Assembly: GCA_031394355.1 (NCBI GenBank)
Contig: JANNSU010000059.1
Location: forward strand, 1 to 64,000
DNA length: 64,000 nt
Reading direction: 5' to 3'
Origin: JAEUMY01 sp031394355
GTDB taxonomy: Bacteria; Pseudomonadota; Gammaproteobacteria; Burkholderiales; Usitatibacteraceae
The notes under the pieces are model-generated. The model did not search any database and was not told where the DNA came from. It saw nothing but the letters and a program-made list of their open reading frames with translations. Positions 8,152-16,107 of the stretch are shown here, piece after piece. The position numbers and the translations under genes were made by a program. Each line of letters begins with the position of its first letter. The stretch's first letter is position 1.

Positions 8152-10203
8152 TCAATTCGCCATGGCGGCGCGTTGCCGTCGGCGCGGCCACTGCATCACG
8201 AGCACCAGTACCAGCAGCGCGAACCCGACCAGGTCGAACCAGGATCGCGGAATGATCATCAGGATGCCGGCGACCACAAGAATCACACGCTCTGCAAGCG
8301 TCGTGCGGGTGAGCAACCAGCCTTGTGCACCGGCGGCGAGCGTGGCGATGGCAACAAACGATATCGCGATCACCATCGCGACGTCCTGCCAGTTGGCAGC
8401 CCAGCTCATCGTGCTCGGCAACTTCAGCAGGATGCCCGCACCGAACGGATCGAGGACGAAGATGAACGGGACCACGAAGGCGGGCAACGTGTACTTCCAC
8501 GACTGCAGCGTGGTCTTGTACGGATCGCCGCCGGTGATGGCTGCCGCGGCGAAGGGTGACAGCGCCGTGGGCGGTGATACTTCGGATAGCACTGCGTAGT
8601 AGAAGATGAACATGTGCGCCGCATAGTCCGGGATGCCGAGTTGGATCATCGCTGGTGCTGTGATGACGGCACAAATGATGTAGCTCGCCGTGACCGGCAC
8701 TGCCAGGCCCACGATCCACACGATGAGTGCTGTGTAAACGGCCGTGAGCATCACGCTGCCCCCGGCGTACGCGATCACGATGGACGAGAACTTGAGTCCC
8801 TGGCCGGTCAGTGTGACCACGCCGACGATAATGCCCGCTGCTGCGCAGGTGGCGGCAACATTGAGCACCTGGGTCGTGCCGCCCTCCAGCGCCTTCACCA
8901 GTCCTGAGTTCCACACGCCCTGGATGAACGGGCGCTTGCCGGTGAAGACATCGTACGGAATGAGCGCGCAGTCGCGATGCAGGAAGCTGACCGCCAACGC
9001 GACCAGCGTTGCATAGAACACCGAGAGTGTCGGCGAGTAGCCCAACAGCATGAACACGACGATGGACACCAACGACATGAAGTGGAACCAGTAACCCTTG
9101 GCCAGCTCCCACGCGGTGGCTGCCCGTTCGAAGGGTACCTGTCCCATGCCGTACTTCCGCGCATCCAGTTCCACCATGAAGAAGAGCGAGAAGTAAAAGA
9201 GCAGCGTCGGCACCGTGGCCATCAGGATCACTTCGAGATACGAGATCTTGAGGAATTCCGCAATGAGGAAGGCGGCAGCGCCCAGCACCGGTGGCGAGAT
9301 GATGGCGCCCAATCCGCCGGCCGCCAGCAGTCCCCCTGCGGCGTTCTTCTCGTAACCGGCTTTCGAAAGCATCGGAAATGCGACTGAGCCAATGGTCACT
9401 GTAGTGGCGACACCCGATCCGGATGGCCCGCCCAGCAGGAACGATGACAGCACGACAGTGCGCCCCGCCCCGGTCGGCTTGCCGCCCATGGCCGCGAAGC
9501 TGAAGTCGAGAAAGAACTTGCCCGCACCGGAGTACTGCAAAAAGGCGCCGTAGATCGTGAACAGGATGATCAGCGTGGATGACACATCAACTGCCACGCC
9601 GAAGATACCCTCCAGTGTCATGTACATGTGCCCGATGATGCGATCAATGTCGTAGCCGCGATGCGTCCACGGGGCGGGCAGGTGCTGGCCGAAGAGCGCA
9701 TAGAGCAGGAACACGCCGACGACGATGGGCATGATCCAGCCCGACGTGCGGCGCGTGGCCTCCAGCACCAGCACGATGAGCGCCACCCCGAAAATCTTGT
9801 CCCAGTTGTTGGGTGTCACCACGCGATCAGTGAAATCGTCACCGCCTGCAAGAAGGTAGGCAATCGTGGCGACAGAGACAACAATGGCGATGAGGTCCCA
9901 CCACATCAGCCGGTCGCGAAAGCGCTTGGCCACCGGGAAGAGCAGGAACGACAGCACCAGCACGAGCCCGACGTGGATGGCCCGCAGCTTGTGCGTGGGC
10001 ACGATGTCATACGCAGCATAGAGGTGAAACAGCGTGCTGCCGATAGCGAACAGGGTCACGAACGCGGCCAGCCAGCCTTTCAGGTGGCTCGCCGCACCTT
10101 CCTCTTCCTCAATGAACTGCTCCGCCTTGGCAAGGGCCTCGGCACTGATTGCGTCTCCCTCGTGTGCCGCCTTGGGTGCCGGGGGCTGGTCAGATGGGCT
10201 CAA
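8152..10203 (-). CDS. TRAP transporter fused permease (DctQM, TAXI type)
   Basis: The 683-residue inner-membrane protein fuses a four-helix DctQ-like part to a DctM-like part with many helices. Typical segments are FLLGGPSGSGVATTVTIGS, the motif GGLLAAGGLGAIISPPVLGAAAF, and SEVSPPTALSPFAAAAITGG near the C-terminus, all characteristic of 4TM/12TM fused TAXI permeases. It would drive sodium-linked import of a carboxylate-type solute delivered by the binding protein encoded divergently at 10395. The start is TTG at 10203, supported by AGGAGG six bases upstream. The substrate cannot be read from sequence. Confidence 0.9.
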   Translation of the reverse strand: MSPSDQPPAPKAAHEGDAISAEALAKAEQFIEEEEGAASHLKGWLAAFVTLFAIGSTLFHLYAAYDIVPTHKLRAIHVGLVLVLSFLLFPVAKRFRDRLMWWDLIAIVVSVATIAYLLAGGDDFTDRVVTPNNWDKIFGVALIVLVLEATRRTSGWIMPIVVGVFLLYALFGQHLPAPWTHRGYDIDRIIGHMYMTLEGIFGVAVDVSSTLIILFTIYGAFLQYSGAGKFFLDFSFAAMGGKPTGAGRTVVLSSFLLGGPSGSGVATTVTIGSVAFPMLSKAGYEKNAAGGLLAAGGLGAIISPPVLGAAAFLIAEFLKISYLEVILMATVPTLLFYFSLFFMVELDARKYGMGQVPFERAATAWELAKGYWFHFMSLVSIVVFMLLGYSPTLSVFYATLVALAVSFLHRDCALIPYDVFTGKRPFIQGVWNSGLVKALEGGTTQVLNVAATCAAAGIIVGVVTLTGQGLKFSSIVIAYAGGSVMLTAVYTALIVWIVGLAVPVTASYIICAVITAPAMIQLGIPDYAAHMFIFYYAVLSEVSPPTALSPFAAAAITGGDPYKTTLQSWKYTLPAFVVPFIFVLDPFGAGILLKLPSTMSWAANWQDVAMVIAISFVAIATLAAGAQGWLLTRTTLAERVILVVAGILMIIPRSWFDLVGFALLVLVLVMQWPRRRQRAAMAN

Positions 10204-10394
10204 TGGCGCCTCCTCGTATTCTTATCTATCCGAATGATAAGGCCTGGCTGCCACCGGCGGTGAACCCCGCCTCCACGACACCCGTGGGGAACTCCGCCGC
10301 TCTCGACGGCTCGAAGGAACCGGTGCTGGCTTTCCGGGGCGCTTTCTTATAGGCTCACGCGCGGTGCTGTCAATCCATCAATAAGGAGGAAAAC

Positions 10395-11348
10395 ATGAAA
10401 AAACTGGGAATTGTTGCCGGTCTGTTGACCGCGTTGCTGCTGCCTTTCACGGCAGTGGCTCAAGTGAAAATATCCATCGCCACCGGAGGTACTGGCGGCG
10501 TCTACTATCCACTGGGCGGCGGTATTGCCAATGTGCTGTCCAAGCACGTGCCGGGCATGCAGGCCACGGCAGAGGTCACCGGGGCATCGGTGGAGAACAT
10601 GAAGCTGGTCGGTGCGGGCAAGTCCGACGTAGGCTTCACCATGGCCGACACCGCCTGGGATGCCTACAAGGGCAATGACAAGTTCAAGGACAACGCCCAG
10701 CCCGTGCGCGCATTGGCCGTGTTCTATCCCAATCATGTGCAAGTCGTGACCGTCGAAGGCCGTGGCATCGACAAGCTCGCCGATCTCAAAGGCAAGCGCA
10801 TCTCAACCGGTTCGCCGGGTAGCGGCACGGAGGTTGTTGCGTTCCGAATCCTCGAAGCGCTGGGGCTGGACAAGGACAAGGATGTGAAGCGCGAGCGCCT
10901 CTCCATCGCCGAGTCTGTCAATGCCATGAAGGACGGCAAGATCGATGCACTGGTCTGGGTGGGCGGCGTGCCAACGCCTGCGTTGACCGATCTCGCGGCC
11001 ACGCCCAACACCAAGATCAAGCTCATCGATCACAGCGAGGTGCTGGACAAGATGAAGGAAAAGTATGGTCCGCTGTACGTGAAGACCAAGATCCTCGCCA
11101 AGTCCTATCCCGGTCAGGACAAGGACAACGAGAACATTGCCGTGTGGAACATCCTGGTGGTGAACGAGAAGGCCAACGAGAAGGTGGTCTACGACATCGT
11201 CAAGACCATGTTCGAGAAGAAGGCTGAGATCGTCGCCGTGCACAAGGATGCGATGGCATTGGAGTTGTCGACGCAGCTGACGGGCGGGTCACCGATTCCG
11301 TTTCATCCGGGGGCGCTGAAGTACTTCGCGGAGAAGGGGCTCAAATAG
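10395..11348 (+). CDS. TAXI family TRAP transporter solute-binding protein
   Basis: A 317-residue periplasmic protein with a clear signal peptide (KKLGIVAGLLTALLLPFTAVA, cleavage before Q). The family signature follows: ISIATGGTGGVYYPLGGGIANVL, then VTGASVENMKLVGAGKSDVGFTMAD. TAXI proteins bind the substrate and hand it to the fused permease, here encoded divergently across a 191-base promoter gap. The ribosome site AAGGAGG lies just upstream of the ATG. A strong terminator follows at 11447, so it is monocistronic. Confidence 0.92.
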   Translation: MKKLGIVAGLLTALLLPFTAVAQVKISIATGGTGGVYYPLGGGIANVLSKHVPGMQATAEVTGASVENMKLVGAGKSDVGFTMADTAWDAYKGNDKFKDNAQPVRALAVFYPNHVQVVTVEGRGIDKLADLKGKRISTGSPGSGTEVVAFRILEALGLDKDKDVKRERLSIAESVNAMKDGKIDALVWVGGVPTPALTDLAATPNTKIKLIDHSEVLDKMKEKYGPLYVKTKILAKSYPGQDKDNENIAVWNILVVNEKANEKVVYDIVKTMFEKKAEIVAVHKDAMALELSTQLTGGSPIPFHPGALKYFAEKGLK

Positions 11349-11349
11349 T

Positions 11350-11381
11350 GTGATTCGCGACGGCGTTGCCGCGCGAATCAC
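11350..11381. repeat. Inverted repeat after the TAXI gene
   Basis: Ten-base arms (GTGATTCGCG at 11350-11359 and CGCGAATCAC at 11372-11381) start within four bases of the TAXI stop codon. No T-run follows, so it is probably an mRNA-stabilising hairpin ahead of the true terminator. Confidence 0.6.
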
Positions 11382-11446
11382 TCGCCTGCGGTGTAGCGGA
11401 CCCGTTGGGCCGCTTACCTGGGCGGGTGTGGAGATGTAGCGAAGGT

Positions 11447-11477
11447 GCCCGCGTTGTGCGGGCGCTTTTGCTTTTTT
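11447..11477 (+). terminator. Rho-independent terminator of the TAXI gene
   Basis: The stem GCCCGC/GCGGGC (11447-11452 and 11458-11463) has a GTTGT loop and is followed by a T-rich tail containing TTTT and TTTTTT. It is oriented for the plus-strand binding-protein gene. Confidence 0.85.
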
Positions 11478-11480
11478 GGG

Positions 11481-11496
11481 TTGCGAATATTCGCAA
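11481..11496. repeat. Dispersed palindrome, 16-bp form, intergenic
   Basis: Perfect TTGCGAATATTCGCAA four bases beyond the terminator tail and about 90 bases ahead of the orphan gene at 11588. Confidence 0.9.
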
Positions 11497-11587
11497 GCGG
11501 CGGGCCGAACTGAATAGGAATAGGGCAGGTCGTCGTTGCGTGCCTTTTGAATTGGGTAGCATTTGTCGCAAGGAGGTGTGCTGAACC

Positions 11588-12340
11588 ATGACCAAGCAGG
11601 ATTTCTACATAGTCGCGAATTTCGACTCTGGGGTAGGTGTTTCAACGATCTGTGAGATGTCCACGCCTTGCAATGCCTCAAATTGCTTTATGAGGGTAAA
11701 GGCCGCGTACGTACAGTGGCGTGCAACGCTCCGGTCCGGAGCACATTCGCTGTCCATTCAGATTGCAGTGCCCCGCCGAGATGACACTTATCGTGATCTT
11801 CTGCGTGATGTGTGTCTTCTGTGGAACGTGGACTCAGAGTTGAGTGCCCTGGATCCCCTTCACATTGAGGTCACATTGTCGAATTGTGGCGAGTGCTGGA
11901 TTGGCTGCTCCACAGCTGTTGACTTGGCCGACAACACGGCCAAACAGGGCGAGATGCGCCCATTTGAATGGTCTGATGTCATCAAGGAGCAGGGCACGCG
12001 CCAGCAGGCGCTGCTTGAGCAGGAGGTCTCCCGCCGGCGGACGAACCCGGTCAAGAACCCCGTTGTGTTGCCTCGACGAATTGCATCCGAGATTGCTGAA
12101 TATTTACGTTTAGAGTTTGGGGAAAGCGCGCGGACTGGTGTGAAGGCAGGTCAATTGAAGTTTGAGGGGGAATACCTCATCGACGGTGTGCCTACGCAAT
12201 ACTGGCGATACCCTACATCAAATCCGACAAAACCCGGGTGGGCCACAGTGGAGCGTTTTGACGGCACTTACAGTCTAGGCATGACAACTATCCCGCCGCC
12301 ATCGAATCATGCTAAGGATGCGAAAGAGGGGGCAACTTGA
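11588..12340 (+). CDS. Orphan protein of unknown function (250 aa)
   Basis: I do not recognise this family. The start is well supported by AAGGAGG at 11570-11576. The protein is soluble, with no signal or membrane segment, and is cysteine-rich in its first half (CEMSTPCNASNC, GECWIGC). A basic linker (VSRRRTNPVKNP) joins a C-terminal part of about 80 residues ending in an acidic/basic tail. Base composition is visibly less GC-rich than the neighbours, and it sits in a patch with a lone antitoxin and a gene fragment, which suggests transfer. Both the gene and its function need comparison with databases I cannot search. Confidence 0.6.
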   Translation: MTKQDFYIVANFDSGVGVSTICEMSTPCNASNCFMRVKAAYVQWRATLRSGAHSLSIQIAVPRRDDTYRDLLRDVCLLWNVDSELSALDPLHIEVTLSNCGECWIGCSTAVDLADNTAKQGEMRPFEWSDVIKEQGTRQQALLEQEVSRRRTNPVKNPVVLPRRIASEIAEYLRLEFGESARTGVKAGQLKFEGEYLIDGVPTQYWRYPTSNPTKPGWATVERFDGTYSLGMTTIPPPSNHAKDAKEGAT

Positions 12341-12435
12341 ATTGTTTTTTCACTCGACCTATCGCTGGACGCAGACGAAACACCCATGCGACAGTTCGCC
12401 CGCAAGCACTTCACTACGCGAATTGGAAATGAGCC

Positions 12436-12768
12436 ATGAACAACGTGATGACTTACAAGGGGTACTCGGCAAGCATGACCTTCGATCCGGAGGACAAGGT
12501 CATCGTCGGCCGTGTCCTGGATGTTGATGACATCATCATCTTCCATGCAGAGTCGGTAGCTGAGTTCGAGGCCGCATTTCATGAGGCCCTCAATGAGTAC
12601 CTTGCGGCTTGCAAGAAGCTCAAGACTGCTCCGGAAAAGCCCGCCAGCGGAAAGATCATGCTGCGCATTGCGCCGAAGGTTCATGCTGCAGCCATCAAGG
12701 CTGCGGCAAAGAGCGGCATCAGCCTCAACAAATGGGCGGAGCAGACCCTGGGATCGGCTGCAAAGTAA
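12436..12768 (+). CDS. HicB-like antitoxin with ribbon-helix-helix C-terminus
   Basis: The 110-residue protein has a HicB-type partly degraded RNase H fold at the N-terminus (YKGYSASMTFDPEDKVIVGRV, then SVAEFEAAFHEALNEYLAACK). A short Arc/MetJ-like DNA-binding segment follows (MLRIAPKVHAAAIKAAAKSG, then ISLNKWAEQTL). Such proteins neutralise HicA mRNA interferases and repress their own operon. I find no HicA-like gene in the 95 bases upstream or the 100 bases downstream, so it is probably a solitary regulator or a relic of a lost pair. Confidence 0.75.
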   Translation: MNNVMTYKGYSASMTFDPEDKVIVGRVLDVDDIIIFHAESVAEFEAAFHEALNEYLAACKKLKTAPEKPASGKIMLRIAPKVHAAAIKAAAKSGISLNKWAEQTLGSAAK

Positions 12769-12860
12769 CGCCTGACCTCCCATGTATTGATCTACCTTGC
12801 TGGCTGCTGAAGTCGAACATAGACGCAAACTCGCGCAGCATTGTCTGGCAGGGCGGCCAC

Positions 12861-12874
12861 TGCGAATATTCGCA
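12861..12874. repeat. Dispersed palindrome, 14-bp form, abutting a gene fragment
   Basis: TGCGAATATTCGCA lies immediately next to the stop codon (12875-12877) of the truncated exporter copy, marking one edge of the duplicated segment. Confidence 0.9.
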
Positions 12875-13306
12875 TCACCCCCAGAGCAGCACACCTAACA
12901 CCAGCCCCGCAATAAACACCGTCTCCACGACGATCAGCGCCACCGGCTTCCAGCCCATCACCGCCATATCTTTCAGCGATGTCTTCATGCCGATGGCGGC
13001 GATGGCGGCGACCAGGCACCAGCGCGATACTTCTCCCGCGCTTGCCTGAAGCATCGGCGGAATCCAGCCCATGCTGTTTACGCCGACCAGCACCGCAAAG
13101 GCCACCGCGAACCAGGGCAGCAGCGGCGCCTTCTTCACATTGTCCGGGCTGTTGAGATGGGTGATGAGAGAAATCACGAACACCACCGGCAGCAGCATGG
13201 CCACGCGCAACAGCTTCACGATGGTGGCGGTGTCGCCGGCCTCCTTGGAGATGCTGTAGCCGGCACCCACCACCGGGTTTGCTTCTTGGATGGTGCCGCC
13301 CTCTTA
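12875..13306 (-). pseudogene. Truncated duplicate of the YeiH/SuyZ-like exporter (C-terminal part only)
   Basis: About 130 codons are nearly identical to the C-terminal 40 percent of the intact exporter gene at 18584-19552; segments such as DTATIVKLLRVAMLLPVVFV are shared exactly. Differences are a few substitutions (for example PMLQASAGE against PLLQTGAGE) and a different last dozen residues. Homology breaks at about 13306, just beyond the TGGATGGTGCCGCC shared by both copies, and the first 190 residues are absent. It therefore cannot make a working transporter. The other edge abuts a dispersed palindrome. A local duplication followed by decay, or recombination through the palindrome, are possible origins. 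Confidence 0.85.
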
Positions 13307-13346
13307 GGATTCCCTCGCCTTACGCTTGGGCGAGCCGTTGCAGGCG

Positions 13347-14141
13347 TTACGGGCTCTTGAGTGTAAGCACGACACGCTTGTCGAGGTTTAGCTGCTGGCG
13401 GATATGTCCAAAATGCTTCTTGATCAGACGCTCCTTCAAACCGGACGATTCGGCACTTGCGAGCGCCTTTTCGATCAAAGGCTTCAATTGCGCGTGTTGT
13501 TGAGAGAGGTAATAGAACGCGTCGTGGTTGTAAGTCATCAGCACATGGGGTTCGATGGCCAGGGAGGGTCGGTTTGCCGCCTCATCGACGATCTCGAGGA
13601 TACTGCGCGGGAAGTAGTCTATGCCGCGCTGTCCCGCTGCGACCATGCCAAACAGAACCCGCCAGTCACCGGTTGGAGTGTAAGTTTTGAGCCCATTTGC
13701 CTTCCAGACTTCAACGTCGTACCAGATTTGTCCGAATCCGGCCACCAATCCCGACTGCTGCAGGTCGGCGACGGTGCGCACCTTTTGGAACATGTTCTCC
13801 TGCCCCCTCCGCACGAAGGCCACCCGCGAGCCATACAGCCCATTGGTCAGTCTGTTCCCGATTCGAACGAACTTTGCATCGCGCTCTTTCGTCTGGAGGC
13901 CCCAGAAGATCGACAATTCACCGGCTTCGAGCATTGCATACGCGCGGCTTTGAGGCAGATCCTTGACGCTGTTGAGCGTCACCGTCTGTCCGATATTTGC
14001 CAGAGATTCCTTCAGCAGCTCGTGAAAAAAAGCATGCTGAGGAAATGGGGCACCGGGTATGGTCAACTCCAGGGGTGCAGCCGCAACATCCAGGCAAACC
14101 CAGAGCGCCAGTATCCAGAGCCCCTTCGATTTCGCAATCAT
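13347..14141 (-). CDS. Periplasmic solute-binding protein, amino-acid-binding (SBP_bac_3-like) fold
   Basis: A signal peptide (LWILALWVCLDVAAA) is followed by about 240 residues that look like an extracellular solute-binding fold: LELTIPGAPFPQHAFFHELL at the start, a VRTVADLQQSGLVAGFG hinge strand and a C-terminal ESSGLKERLIKKHFG. No ABC permease genes adjoin it. Instead it lies downstream of a REC-GGDEF-EAL gene and a hybrid kinase on the same strand, so it may feed a signalling pathway rather than import. The start at 14141 gives the best signal peptide; an in-frame ATG at 14195 also exists. Neither has a strong ribosome site. Confidence 0.65.
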   Translation of the reverse strand: MIAKSKGLWILALWVCLDVAAAPLELTIPGAPFPQHAFFHELLKESLANIGQTVTLNSVKDLPQSRAYAMLEAGELSIFWGLQTKERDAKFVRIGNRLTNGLYGSRVAFVRRGQENMFQKVRTVADLQQSGLVAGFGQIWYDVEVWKANGLKTYTPTGDWRVLFGMVAAGQRGIDYFPRSILEIVDEAANRPSLAIEPHVLMTYNHDAFYYLSQQHAQLKPLIEKALASAESSGLKERLIKKHFGHIRQQLNLDKRVVLTLKSP

Positions 14142-14244
14142 CGCTGATAGACGCACGATTGACCGTCCTTTCGTGAAAGGTTGCCGATTTCGCATGCGTC
14201 AGGCTGACGCTGAGCGGTAATTTGCACGTCTCAACGCGGGAAAG

Positions 14245-16107
14245 TCAAGTTCTGTGCGGCTCGGCGGGCGGTGGATTCAGCGGCACATCGGGCTGCTGCG
14301 AAGCGGACATGCGCAGCAGGTCGACAAATGCATCGGCCGCCACCGCTCGGCTGAAGTAGAAACCCTGTGCGGCGAGGCAGCCGCGGGCCTTGAGGAATTG
14401 CGCCTGCTCTGCAGTCTCCACGCCTTCAGCCACCACCTTCAGGCGCAAGCTGTGCGCCATGGCGATGATGGCCGTAACGATGGCGGTGTCGTTGGCGTCA
14501 CGGTCGATGCCGGCCACGAACGACTGGTCGATCTTCAGTGCGTGAATGGGAAAGCGACGCAGATAGGACAAGCTTGAGTAGCCGGTGCCGAAGTCGTCGA
14601 TGGCCAGCTCTATTCCCTGGTCGGCGAGCTGACGCAGCGTCGCCATGTTCTCCGGACTCTCCTTGGTCAACATGCCTTCGGTGATCTCCAGCCCCAGTGC
14701 AGTCGGTGGTAGCCCGGTCTCCTGCAAAATGCGTGCAACCAACTCGGAAAATCCAGGGCGCTGCAGTTGTTGCGGGGAAAGATTTACGGCGATGCGCAGC
14801 CCGGGGTGATGGGACACGCGCCAGCTCGCGGCTTGCGCGCAGGCATCGTACAGCACCCGCTCACCCAGGCGCACGATGAAGCCGGTTTCCTCCGCGATAC
14901 GGATGAAGTCACCGGGCGGCACCATGCCCGTCTCCGGCCTTTGCCAGCGCACGAGGGCTTCGGCGGCAAAAATGCGCCCGCTCCCCAGGTCCACCTGGGG
15001 CTGAAAATGCAGCAGAAACTCCCGACGCTTGAAGCCTTGATGCAGGCTGTTGGCGATGTCGAGCCGCGTCTCAGTTTCGCGGTGCATGTTCCTGGTGAAG
15101 AACTGGTAATTGTCGCGGCCCTGGGACTTGGCGTGGTACATGGCGGTGTCGGCCGCCCGCAGCAAGGCGTCCGCGTTGTCGCCATCGTCGGGATACACGC
15201 TGATGCCAATGCTGCCGCTAGTGTAGAGGTCGTGATTGCCCACGCTGAATGGCAACCGCAGTTCTTCCAGCGCCTTGGTGCAGACCAGCAGGATGGCGCT
15301 GGCGTCCGCCAAGTCCGGCAGATGGATGACGAACTCGTCGCCGCCCAGGCGGGCGACGCTGCCAGTGCCGCTGATGCAGTATTGCAGTCGCTGCGCCACG
15401 GTACGCAGAAGCTGATCGCCTGCAGGATGTCCGAATGCGTCATTGACGTTCTTGAAGCGATCCAGGTCGATGAGTAGCAGAGCGGTCAGGCGACCGGTTG
15501 CCTTCGCCTCGGTGATCGCGAGACTTACCCGCTCGCGGAACAGCAGCAGGTTGGGCAGCTCGGTCAGACTGTCATGCTGCGCGAGATAGCGGATGCGGAT
15601 TTCCGCGCGCTCACGCTCGGCCACTTCGGCCCTCAACTGCACATTTGCTTGGGCCAGTTCAGCCGTGCGCGCCTTGACCCGGGCTTCCAGGTCGTCATGT
15701 GCTTGCAACAGCTTGCGCTGCGCCGAACGCAGCGCAAGATGGGTCTTCAGGCGCGCCAGCAGCTCGACGATCTGGAAGGGCTTGGTCACATAGTCCACGC
15801 CGCCAGCATCGAAGCCTTTCAATACGTGATCGGACTCTATGAGGGCGGTCATGAAGATGACCGGGATGTCGCGCAGCGCTTCGTCAGCCTTTATCCGTCG
15901 GCAGGTCTCGAAGCCGTCGATGCCGGGCATCATGACGTCCATCAGAATCAGGTCCGGATGCACAAACTGCGCGCGTCGCAGCGCCTCGGCGCCATCCTCG
16001 GCGATGACCACGCGAAAGCCGAAACCCTCCAGACTTTCCACGACCACGCCAAGGTTGGCGGGCGTATCGTCGACGATGAGTATTGTCGGCGTGTCCTGCG
16101 CGCTCAT
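14245..16107 (-). CDS. Response regulator with GGDEF and EAL domains
   Basis: The 620-residue protein has a receiver domain (about 1-125, phospho-Asp in LILMDVMMPG), a coiled linker, a GGDEF domain (185-345, intact RLGGDEFVIHL) and an EAL domain (360-605, with AEALVRWQRPETG and the conserved DDFGTGYSSLSYL). Both signature motifs look intact, so it could make or break cyclic di-GMP; which activity dominates cannot be read here. Its start overlaps the end of the hybrid histidine kinase gene by four bases (ATGA), so the kinase is the likely phosphodonor. Confidence 0.9.
   Translation of the reverse strand: MSAQDTPTILIVDDTPANLGVVVESLEGFGFRVVIAEDGAEALRRAQFVHPDLILMDVMMPGIDGFETCRRIKADEALRDIPVIFMTALIESDHVLKGFDAGGVDYVTKPFQIVELLARLKTHLALRSAQRKLLQAHDDLEARVKARTAELAQANVQLRAEVAERERAEIRIRYLAQHDSLTELPNLLLFRERVSLAITEAKATGRLTALLLIDLDRFKNVNDAFGHPAGDQLLRTVAQRLQYCISGTGSVARLGGDEFVIHLPDLADASAILLVCTKALEELRLPFSVGNHDLYTSGSIGISVYPDDGDNADALLRAADTAMYHAKSQGRDNYQFFTRNMHRETETRLDIANSLHQGFKRREFLLHFQPQVDLGSGRIFAAEALVRWQRPETGMVPPGDFIRIAEETGFIVRLGERVLYDACAQAASWRVSHHPGLRIAVNLSPQQLQRPGFSELVARILQETGLPPTALGLEITEGMLTKESPENMATLRQLADQGIELAIDDFGTGYSSLSYLRRFPIHALKIDQSFVAGIDRDANDTAIVTAIIAMAHSLRLKVVAEGVETAEQAQFLKARGCLAAQGFYFSRAVAADAFVDLLRMSASQQPDVPLNPPPAEPHRT

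Noticed and set aside
12341..12435. Possible remnant of a HicA toxin before the HicB-like gene
   Set aside because: Short frames here do not contain the HicA dsRNA-binding-like motif with its catalytic His in a recognisable context.
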